Source: Pelodera strongyloides (taxonomy: Eukaryota > Nematoda > Chromadorea > Rhabditida > Rhabditidae). Taken from it: DNA of 64,000 nt. Position 1 is the first letter of the stretch, and every line of letters starts with the position of its first letter. Location of the stretch: contig JAANDG010000247.1 of the NCBI GenBank assembly GCA_036852015.1, positions 124,001 through 188,000 of the forward strand. Direction: 5' to 3'. Positions 55,622 through 64,000 of this stretch are shown here, in pieces. The notes beneath the pieces are model-generated. The model made no database searches. It was not told the DNA's origin and worked only from the letters and a program-made list of their open reading frames with translations. The translations under genes and the position numbers were made by a program.

Positions 55622-55681
55622 ATCGAGCTATCGAAAAAGAAAAAATTGTGAATACTGCGTTGTGGACAACGAGAAAGTTGT

Positions 55682-56162
55682 GAGGCCATATTCACCACTC
55701 AATTCCCCATTGGAAATTCTCCGTCTTTTCTTCTGCGCTCTCACATTAGAATAATATTTATACTCATTAAAAGAGCGCAACGCCGTGAGAGACGATGAAA
55801 AGAAAAAATCAAAGTAGATAATATAGATACTTGGAAATAATTCCACCAACAGTATATGTATATAGATGTAAATCCACAAGAGTTCACAAAGAAAATGTTG
55901 AAAGCGAAACAAAGAATTTGGTCCCACATACACAGCCAACCCGTATTTTGTTTTTAGTTTAATTTAGCCACGTTACCTCAACAAAAGAACTACGTGTTCA
56001 CGTTCTCAACAAACCTAAACGTGCAACACATAAAAGTACACAACCACAGTAATCAACAAGCAAATACGTTCTCAGGGCCATCACACAAGTGAAGTACAAG
56101 AATGCTATTGAATGTCCCCAGGGACTATTCCCCGAGGGAATCGGAGTGGTGAATATGGCCTC
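55682..56162. mobile_element. MITE of family G with internal insertion (481 bp)
   Basis: Ends GAGGCCATATTCACCACTC and GAGTGGTGAATATGGCCTC. The short copies (about 131 bp) lack the roughly 355 bp between 55750 and 56105. Confidence 0.85.
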
Positions 56163-56215
56163 AGAAGTAGGCTTGAACAAGATCATCCGATTGAACTTCG
56201 TTGATTTAAATTAAA

Positions 56216-56490
56216 TTTGTTTTACGCTTCAAGAGCGTGCACCTTTATTCAAGGGAGTTCAAAGTACAATTTCAAGGTTTGCTTATGACATGTTCCGCAG
56301 AGGTCCTGAGCAGTAGGCGACGAGTTCCAGATGACAAATTGCTCGACGACTTCGGGCTAGGGCCAGGAGGGATCGCCCATGATTCCCTCGCCTGGTGGTG
56401 GTTTCAAAGGTGTCACGGGCCGGAATCGAACTCGGGTCGATTGCGTTAGAGACGAACGGGCTGCCACTGGACTGCCACTGGACCACTAGA
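56216..56490 (-). mobile_element. SINE-B with tRNA-like head
   Basis: On the minus strand the head has GTGGTCCAGTGGCAG (box A-like, partly repeated) and GAGTTCGATTCC (box B). The body has AGCCCGAAGTCGTCGAGC and the tail CCCTTGAATAAAGGTGCACG. Five partial copies occur in the window. Confidence 0.85.
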
Positions 56491-56887
56491 AGATTGATCG
56501 TGTTGATTTTACGTATGTACGTATGTACGTGCGTAGTGTCGTATAAGATGTTATGCGAAACGAACCTTGCTACATGGTCGTTGGCGCCTTTTAATTGACA
56601 TACATATGAATATTATTTTCACAGGTTTCATAAAATTGCGGCCCATTTATAAATACGGATGTTATAGTTCAGCGGGACAAATCGGCATTCGGTATGTTGT
56701 AAACGATGCGATGATACATAATGTATTGGGAATATTTTTCGCGCGGGAACTTTTGCATAAAATATTGGCGGGAAAGTGTAAAGTACATCTTTTTTGGACT
56801 TTTGGAAGCTCCGCGCGTCCAGTCTGCTTTTAGTCTGAGTTTGAACGTCCCAAAGAAACGATTTAGTTTCGCAAATTTCTGCAACTT

Positions 56888-57068
56888 TTAAAGCGTGATA
56901 ACGGCCGGTTTTTGAAACACATCGAGTACACCAGAATTCTTATGCATCTTATGCAAATAAACACATATTAGAATAAAAAATCGAGCTAAATTCGAGAAAA
57001 TTAGCATAAATACGTAAGAACTTAGTATTTCATGATGCGTTTCAAAAACCGGCCCGCATTTGGCTTTA
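56888..57068. mobile_element. MITE of family M1 (left end with GTGATAAC change)
   Basis: Starts TTAAAGCGTGATAACGGCC, ends CCGGCCCGCATTTGGCTTTAA. Directly abuts an M2 copy. Confidence 0.82.
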
Positions 57069-57205
57069 AAGCGAGATAACGGACGGATTTTGACACGTAT
57101 GTTGGACAACTGCATTTCATGCGTTGTATAATTAGACTAAAAAATTGCGCATGCATTTACATACACTATAAGGGAGCACTCAAAATTACGTTTAAAACCA
57201 TTGAA
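57065..57205. mobile_element. MITE of family M2 sharing TTAA with the preceding M1
   Basis: Starts TTAAAGCGAGATAACGGACGG; the right end is degraded after ATTACGTTTAAAACC. Confidence 0.65.
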
Positions 57206-57483
57206 AATTAAATCATATTTTGCAGGAGATAAAGAAAGGAGATAGTTATTGCAAATCTCTGAATCTTTGACCAACAGTTTCGCATGGAAATTATTGCCGA
57301 ATATATTTTACAATTAACACCTATTCAGGACATTAAATGTGTTAAGAGTGTTAAGGCTACTGTAGCAGTAAGTAATTTCTTGTACAAAAAACCTTATTCG
57401 AGTGCACTTAGAAAGCCTTAGGGATTGAGCTGTCTACTAGAATTCTCCATTTCAACCTAAGGCTGTTTCCATACCAACAAGCT

Positions 57484-57704
57484 TTAAAGGGATAGGTTCA
57501 TCTCAAATCACCCCTCTTTTTATTGTTTTTATTAATAATATCACAAATATCATGCACAATGAGAATTAAATCAATCTCTGAACAATACGACTCGCAGAAG
57601 TAGCTTCCTTTATTGGAAACAGGTGGTCGGAAGTCAAAATAAACTCAAAAACTAATACCGTACACAGATCGCGCGGGTGATTTGAGATGAACCTATCCCT
57701 TTAA
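57484..57704. mobile_element. MITE of family M5
   Basis: TTAAAGGGATAGGTTCATCTC and GAGATGAACCTATCCCTTTAA bound a 221-bp element; arms extend through CAAATCACC. A lone M5 end lies near 32231-32252 in esterase intron 11. Confidence 0.88.
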
Positions 57705-58468
57705 TTTAAGCGCTTTGCCATAATTATTAGTTTATATTTTACTGTTCTCTTTATAGAAGATTGTATGTGTTCAGGGCATTACTAAAAGAAAATACATTAC
57801 AATGTCAGGGTGAGAATACATAGCAAGATGCAGTTGTTCCAACAAATGACATAAAGGTGCGTAATGCCCGCTTACACCATATGCAGGTGTAAGTGTTAAT
57901 ACTCAGGGTAAGTTACCTTATGCGCACTTATGCCCTGGGCATTTGGTACACGGCGAGTAGGAGTTTACACATAACACTTACACTTCGCCAACTGTATTTT
58001 TTATTGTGGAAGATGTTTTTTGGATTACAGTATAAGTATAACACATATTTGCATATATTCAGATGAGTCTAGGCTGTCAGTATTTACTGTACATATTTGT
58101 TTCGTATTGCATTTAATCCGGTATGTAATATAATTAACATATTATGTTGTCTATGGTCTATGCACTCTTTGTGATATAACAACAGCATATGTGTATTATC
58201 TATTTTTTGAAAACGAAAATGTAATAATTTTTGTATTACACCATCCGACAACGATCTGGATCTAAACTAAACTAAACTTACTAAACTGTATCGTATCAGT
58301 ATCAAGCATCAAAGGCGTTTTTTAAAAACTGTTCACATGCCCGCCATAGCCTTGCCCGTGTACAGGAGAGAGAAACTCTTTTTTCTATATAGATATTTCA
58401 ATCACGTCATATAAAAAAAAGCTTTCCTGAAGCTAAACCAGTAGCTTTATCAATTATTACTTGGGAAA
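57705..58468. other. No gene seen; inverted TTACAC words
   Basis: At 57855-57990 words such as GCTTACACC and GTGTAAGTG recur on both strands, perhaps an old MITE. Confidence 0.4.
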
Positions 58469-58972
58469 ATGAGAAAGTTGTTCTTTGCAAAAATTGACGC
58501 ATATTACGTGGTGCTCTTTCACCCCATATTATCAATATTATCATGGCAAATCTCTCGAGACCTGGCTAATAATCTATGCAAATCTGGGAGCAGGGTAAAC
58601 AGTACTTATAGGGATAGGCTGGGAGTGGTAACCCGGAGACAGTACGCCCGTTTTGCATTTGATTTGCAAGAGTCCAGCGAATATTTTAAAACGAATCGAA
58701 AAAAAAAACAGATACTAGATCTCGTTCTATCATTGTTAATTTCACACCTTTTCACGAAGCGACTCCGTTCATACAGAGCTGATAAATGGGCAAATTTCGG
58801 TATGTATTTATCTGTGCTTTGTCCTAGATCTGTGATTTATGGTCTACCTATCCCGATCCCCAAGGTGTTCCAAATATTAACCAAAGGTTTTTCGGGTTAT
58901 ATACGCCTGGCCTGGTACATCAGGTTCACGCACATATCAGATTCCATCCGTTGTTTAAACTACCAACATTAA
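58469..58972 (+). CDS. Orphan 167-codon open frame
   Basis: The longest open frame without repeat content in an AT-rich stretch. It is basic with hydrophobic stretches (YYVVLFHPILSILSW near the N-terminus, LVLSLLISHLF in the middle). No splice signals are needed, and no family is recognised. It could be a species-specific gene, an old transposon piece or chance. Confidence 0.3.
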   Translation: MRKLFFAKIDAYYVVLFHPILSILSWQISRDLANNLCKSGSRVNSTYRDRLGVVTRRQYARFAFDLQESSEYFKTNRKKKQILDLVLSLLISHLFTKRLRSYRADKWANFGMYLSVLCPRSVIYGLPIPIPKVFQILTKGFSGYIRLAWYIRFTHISDSIRCLNYQH

Positions 58973-59326
58973 CATTATTTAAATTTCATATGCGGTTTTC
59001 AAGAAATTTTCTTCGTGCCTAGAACTAATGATTTTTAAAAACTGTAAAGAGTAGATATTTGATTGGACGGATTATTTCTCGAAGTTTCTAATATGGCGCA
59101 GTCTTTTAGTCATCTATTACACATCAATGCGATATAATATTTTTTACAAAAAATATGAATATTTATCATCTTTCCATGACAAGAATACAGTAAAATGAAA
59201 CACATTCATATAATAATTCAGTTTTTATTCGTAATCCTTTTCAATTAATAAACGACCATTTTGCAGTTTACAAAAACAATTTTTTTATTCGCCGATTAGC
59301 TGTTTTGCAAACTTTTAATAGCTGTG

Positions 59327-59479
59327 TTACGTAGTAGTCGGTTGTTTTCTAAAAATCCGGCAAATTGGTAAACGCGTCATTGTTTTTTGAAACCCATGTT
59401 TCGTTTTTAATGGCCGTACTGTAGCTTGTGAAATATCTGGTTTTGCAAAGTTACGTCTCCTTTTTCCACGAGAAGCCAT
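59327..59479 (-). CDS. Small basic 50-aa open frame
   Basis: Begins MASRGKRRRNFAKPDISQAT and ends RIFRKQPTTT with TAA. Eleven or more Arg/Lys in the set and the RGKRRR cluster suggest a nucleic-acid-binding or nuclear protein if translated. It may be a first exon of a longer gene. No family recognised. Confidence 0.3.
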   Translation of the reverse strand: MASRGKRRRNFAKPDISQATVRPLKTKHGFQKTMTRLPICRIFRKQPTTT

Positions 59480-59791
59480 TGCTACGCCGTGCGTATACTA
59501 TTGAAATCTCCAAACTCAAGCCATATTAATACTGCTGTAACACACTTTCATTAACGATTTCTGAAACTTTCCAGAAAAATTCATGGGATGTCTTTCTAAG
59601 TAATCAGTCCAACAGGCAGATGTTCCATTCAAAAAAAAAAAATACTTTCAAAATCTTGTAAGACACTTCTATCGCGAGTCTAGACATACATATGTTTGAT
59701 GCGCGCGCACCTGCGCATTCATATCTCATATGGCCGCGCATCAGAACCTATCTCTTGGGACTTGGAGCTTATTACACTTGGCTTTAGAATT

Positions 59792-59942
59792 TAAAACGTA
59801 TAACAACCGGTTTTTGAAACGGGTTACATTCACAATTATATTCATTTGCATACAACATATGGAAATGCAGTTTTTTATTATATCATATATCTGTTCGAAA
59901 TGAAGTTGTTCATCATTCAAAGCCGGCCGTTATATAGCTTGA
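59792..59942. mobile_element. MITE of family M2
   Basis: AAAACGTATAACAACCGGTTTTTG and CAAAGCCGGCCGTTATATAGCTTGAA are inverted ends. Confidence 0.65.
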
Positions 59943-60319
59943 ACGAAATATGATCTTCGAAATAACTATTCTTTGAAATTTGGCGAAAAGCACGGTATAT
60001 GAAGCTGCCTTTGGCCTTCACCTGTTTACCAATTATCGTATCTTTTCTGCAGTCTTTTATAATATGACATCTCATTTTCACGTGTAAAACCACACATCTC
60101 TCAATTTTTTTTCTGTGATTGCTGCAATTTTAAAATAAGTGGCGAGATCAGAATACTAGGTACCGTATGATATCGGTTTCGAGTAAATAAACAAGTTATA
60201 CGTCCTTGGCGGAACTTTTTTTATAAACGTCACTTGGTAGGGTTGGTTTATTTTATTATTGGACAGGAAATAGTACTACTGTAGCTGGTAGAGTTTTAAA
60301 GTTTAGACACAGCTAGACT

Positions 60320-60540
60320 GCCAGAGAGAGAGGGAGACATCCGAGATCAACCGGGGGATAGATAGAGATAGCGTGATAATGTGTGAGAGGGATGATAAGA
60401 AAAGCAAATTAATATGTGAGATATAAGTGAAATCTTTTTGCCGAACATCTGAACATCATATGTCGGTGAAAACAACTTTGCATGGATTTTTATTTTAAAG
60501 AAAGACAGATAGAGAGATAGCAAGAAAGAGAGAGCATGAA

Positions 60541-60581
<41 letters not shown>

Positions 60582-60625
60582 GAGAGAGAGGGAGGGAGAT
60601 AGAGAGAGAAAGAGAGAAAGAGACT
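60320..60625. repeat. (GA)n-rich microsatellite region
   Basis: GA blocks at 60320-60350 and 60510-60625, the latter nearly pure. Confidence 0.85.
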
Positions 60626-61035
60626 GATCTCCGTCCTTCGACGGATATAACCTTTAAAGGGGCTAGACTAGAGTTGTAATATGTACTAATGTTCAGTATC
60701 GCTCATGTTCTTCCCGAAGAAAGAACAGTACAAAATTATCCATCATCTTTCATTATCATTTTAAAATGTTACGTTCATTCGGTGACCGCAGTTTGATTTT
60801 GATAGTTCCAGGTTTTCTTAGATCAATTTTTCTTTCAATTTGCCTTTCAATTTTAAAGTTCACATTATTTGGATTTGTTTTCCTATCTTCACAACCATTA
60901 GCTTATTATTAGTACGAAAATAGTACAAAAATATGAATACTTGCCCTCATTTGACAGTTATTTCTCCTCGTCTTACCTTTTGTTTTTACAGTAGGAGTCC
61001 AAAGAACGCTCACCTCATAACCAAATTTATATATA

Positions 61036-61043
61036 ACTTTCAG
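61036..61043 (+). promoter_or_regulatory. Likely trans-splice acceptor of the transporter gene
   Basis: AACTTTCAG lies 23 nt before the start codon with an AT-rich upstream stretch and no coding frame above it. Confidence 0.5.
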
Positions 61044-61065
61044 CGTTCCCCTCCCCGCACACAAA

Positions 61066-63588
61066 ATGGATCGCGAAGCTGGGGCCAAGCCTAAGGTGAA
61101 GTTCGCGAATCGGACGCGATTTCTAATAATGTTGCTCGTCACCCTGTGCCTTTCGTCAGTCCTCTCAAATACGCTGACACTGAACTTCACTGTGATATGC
61201 ATGGCGGACCCGAAACCCGAAATACATCAATTCAACGTCACCGGAACGGTATTCCAACATGAGAATGGAACGTTTTATGAGGTATTCTAACAATTTACAC
61301 AAAACGGAGAACCCTGCAGTAGATATATGGGGTAGTGAAGTAGCGGAATCTGATTCGATTACTCACGCTCTCTCAGTTTGAAAACAACGATCAATACTGT
61401 ACTCTATTAAAGAACTTAGTAGGGCACCGGGTTTGTAACTGAATACACGAATAGGAATATCCGGTGGGTACGTTGGTCGCGGTTTAGTGAAGTTAGGGCA
61501 CTTTCTTCGCCTACTTGAGCAGTACCAGCAAGGCACGGCGAAGCAGCGGTTTGACTCCTGGCCCGCGCGAACATTATGCACAAATCCGAGAGCTGTAATT
61601 TCAAGCAGGGGGCACACGACTGAATATGGGCCTAATCCGTAAACTAGCATTTACGCCTACCAGTTTGTTAAACTTACGCCTTCATTTTCCAGATGGCCTC
61701 CGAGTTTGGCTCTATGCTCGAGAAGTACGAAGAGGCAATTGCCTCTCGACGGTACCACTATACGCCTACAGAAAAAAGTCGAATGTTCAGTGCAATTGCC
61801 GTCGGCGCAATTATCTCCGTCTACCCGAGTATGGTCATGTTGCAGGTCTGTTTTTGAAACCACTTGAAGGCCATAGCCCGAAGACATCGAGCAATTTGTC
61901 ATCTGGAACTCGTCGCCTGTTGCTCAGGACCTCTGCGGAACATGTCATAAGGACACTTTGAAATTGAAGTTTGAACTCCCTTGAATAAAGGTGCACGCAC
62001 TTGCGGCGTAAAAGATTTATTAATAATTCCTTTCATTGTCGATATCAGAATAATGTTGTGGAGTTGGCTTTTTAAACTTATTTTTTATACCTTACAATTA
62101 GCTAGAATTGTTTTGGCGCCTCGGCTTGCAGTGTACTCGTTTTTATTGCTATATGGGAATACCAGCGGCGAAGGTCCTACACTACTGAGAAATGCTAAAA
62201 CATGTTTTGTTCCATATGAATGAAACCTATGTTATCCTCACTCAATACCTCAAGGAAAATTTTCAGGCTTTCGGTGCATATTTCGTGATGCTCTTGTTTG
62301 GATTCCTGTCCGCTGCCGCTACCGCATTCATCCCGTTGGTGGCTTATATGGGAGTATGGTACCTACTGGCCTTCCGAGTTTTGCAGGTAATTTTTAGAAA
62401 GACTTCTTTCTGCAGCGATAAGGTTTTTGATGCGTATGTTGTACAACGGCATTGCCAAAAGTTATATGCAAGTGATTATAATGGGGTTTGCAAGTATCCG
62501 AAAAATTCGGTGTGATTCTGCCAATACTACCGTATTTCAGCACGAAACCAGCATATATAATATGGAAAATTAAAAAAATATATTCTCGTGTAGTTCCAAG
62601 CTACGGAAAATTTTCGGCACCCATAAGAAAATATCAATTGGGTACTTAGTTGATTACACTACACGACTAAACTAACTAGGTTGCAGTGTTTATATCAAAA
62701 ACCGGTGGTTATACAGCTTTAACCGTTGCGAGCCAGCTTACACCATCACACCGTTCTAATGTAAATAGTTTAGGTTGCTAAGATAGGCGATTTATTATTT
62801 ATAAAGGTTTATTTCAAGGTAACACATAAAGAGAGAAACGGAAATATGCAGCGACAAATGGGTAATCCGAATCCACCTTATTGTTAGTAAAGTGTTCAAG
62901 TTCTTCACTAATTACGGGATGAACAGGATAACACTCGTGTTTTTACTTTTAAAACTTCAGGGAACCGCGCTTGGTATGACTTTCTCAATCATTGGAAACT
63001 GTACGTCAAACTGGTCGATGCAGAAACAAACGACTTTCTATCTCGCTTTCGTCACATGTTTCTTCCAGGTTCAATTTTCAGTTTCAGTTTCTTCTTGCTT
63101 GCTTCGAGTTTCGTTCCAAGGTTGATAAAAAAATAGATACAGCGAAGACATAGACCCACATAACCTGAAAGCCGTATTGTACTTAATTTGTAAAATTTGC
63201 ACATGATACGAATTCAAAGTGTGCGCCCGTTCGTCAAGCTTCGGGCACATACTTTGCATCGGATACATAGGAAATGCATATCAAAATGTTATGTTATGTT
63301 ATGTTATATCGTCTGCAAATTTCCCGAAGTAGCCACAATACGGCTTTAAATACACATACGATAACCTACATACATTTACATGGTTATGTGGCTTTTCGAT
63401 CTAAATTCCTGATCGTAACGCACTTACAAACACACAAACAAGCGAACAAACATCGTTTAGATCGGTCCAATCTTCACCATGCCAGTATCCGCCGCCCTGT
63501 GTACATCCTCCTTTGGTTGGCCAGCCGTGTACTACGTTCACTCTGCTATTACTCTCGTGCTTTTCATTGCATTTGCAGCTTTCTACAA
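61066..63588 (+). CDS. SLC17-like MFS transporter, first five exons (continues beyond window)
   Basis: Exons 61066-61281, 61693-61845, 62267-62386, 62961-63068, 63461-63588; phases are 0 until the last, which leaves two bases at a GTACGT donor. The first exon starts MDREAGAKPKVKF and has a membrane helix leading into LTLNFTVICM, a signature of the nematode SLC17-like branch, and NFT/NVT/NGT glycosylation sites in the first loop. Later exons give further helices (AIAVGAIISVYPSMVML, MLLFGFLSAAATAFIPL, TFYLAFVTCFF) and the typical TMPVSAALCTSSFGWPAVYY. It would be a multi-pass membrane carrier of organic anions or similar; the substrate is unknown. A CTTTCAG site 23 nt upstream of the ATG fits trans-splicing. 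The 3' half lies past the window. Confidence 0.85.
61874..62012 (+). mobile_element. SINE-B copy in transporter intron 2
   Basis: TAGCCCGAAGACATCGAGC to CTTGAATAAAGGTGCACGC; head missing. Confidence 0.8.
62412..62723. mobile_element. M2-type MITE ends in transporter intron 3
   Basis: GCGTATGTTGTACAACGGC on the left and AAAAACCGGTGGTTATACAGCTTTAA on the right; the large centre may hold a second insertion. Confidence 0.5.
63166..63349. mobile_element. MITE of family M4 in transporter intron 4
   Basis: GAAAGCCGTATTGTAC and CACAATACGGCTTTAA, with CATGATACGAAT inside and a short TATGT repeat near the right end. Confidence 0.8.
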
Positions 63589-63716
63589 GTACGTTGTTGT
63601 TTTTATCTAGCTAACGAGCTTCTAAAAACAACAAATTAAATCTACCTACGACTGCACTCGGCAGCCAATCTCGGGTGGTAGTGGGCAGCTAGGTACCTGA
63701 CAGTGGTAACAGGTGA

Positions 63717-63985
63717 TAACAATAAAGGAGGCGCAAGCGCCTTGCTCCAGGCCACCGGTCTTTGGTTCGATCCCGGCCCGAAACCCATCCACCCAACCAA
63801 AGGTGTAAAAACTGGCAGCTGGGTAACACCCGCGGAGATAAAGCGGCTTTCCGAGAAAATTGTCCTCCGTGAAGTTTAAATGCCAGTTCGTTCGGCTTCA
63901 TAAATGAACCGGATCCCGGTGCACCGTTTCTGTGGATTCGGTTGATATAACCCGGTACTATTTATCTATATCTCTTTAACAATAA
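63717..63985 (+). mobile_element. SINE-A second copy with 9-bp target duplication
   Basis: TAACAATAA flanks at 63717-63725 and 63977-63985. The body matches the 10.3-kb copy through TTGATATAACCCGGTAC. The box A region is shortened; box B GGTTCGATCCC is kept. Confidence 0.88.
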
Positions 63986-64000
63986 CAGTATGAAGGATTT

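Noticed and set aside
1..64000. CRISPR arrays, prokaryotic operons, ribosome binding sites
   Set aside because: Spliced genes, SINEs, LINEs and MITEs show that this is eukaryotic nuclear DNA; no regularly spaced CRISPR-type repeats occur.

Overview
The window is eukaryotic and almost certainly nematode. The genes have many short exons (27-216 nt) with GT...AG introns. Several start codons sit 8-25 nt downstream of a TTTCAG-like site with no open frame above it, as expected for spliced-leader trans-splicing. The recognisable families are typical of rhabditid worms: a carboxylesterase, an Rv2258c-like SAM methyltransferase, an SLC17-like MFS transporter and a Tc5-like transposon. I cannot name the species. 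All exon models were assembled by eye from reading frame, splice signals and phase.

Layout. 1-26 kb is repeat-rich: (GA)n tracts, many small TTAA-flanked MITEs, a tRNA-derived SINE with an 11-bp target duplication (10.3 kb), a small two-exon gene on the minus strand (4.7-5.4 kb), several isolated exons, and a complete but disabled Tc5-like transposon (22.06-24.96 kb). 26.6-35.3 kb holds one 18-exon carboxylesterase gene (+) with an intact catalytic triad and an unusual charged C-terminal tail. 35.8-48.6 kb holds a 12-exon SAM methyltransferase gene (-). Its intron 5 contains inverted copies of its own exons 3-4 and 6-12 plus a LINE fragment, forming two nested long inverted repeats. 51.5-53.0 kb encodes a small cysteine-rich secreted protein (-). 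54.7-61 kb is mainly repeats with two orphan ORFs. 61.07 kb to the window end holds the first five exons of an SLC17-like transporter (+).

The genes have no obvious common pathway; there is no operon. The strongest unusual signals are the self-complementary methyltransferase locus, the many MITEs whose TTAA end lies 7-14 nt from a splice site, a family of TTAA-flanked MITEs that share end modules, and tRNA-like modules at many places, including inside the terminal repeats of the Tc5-like element.
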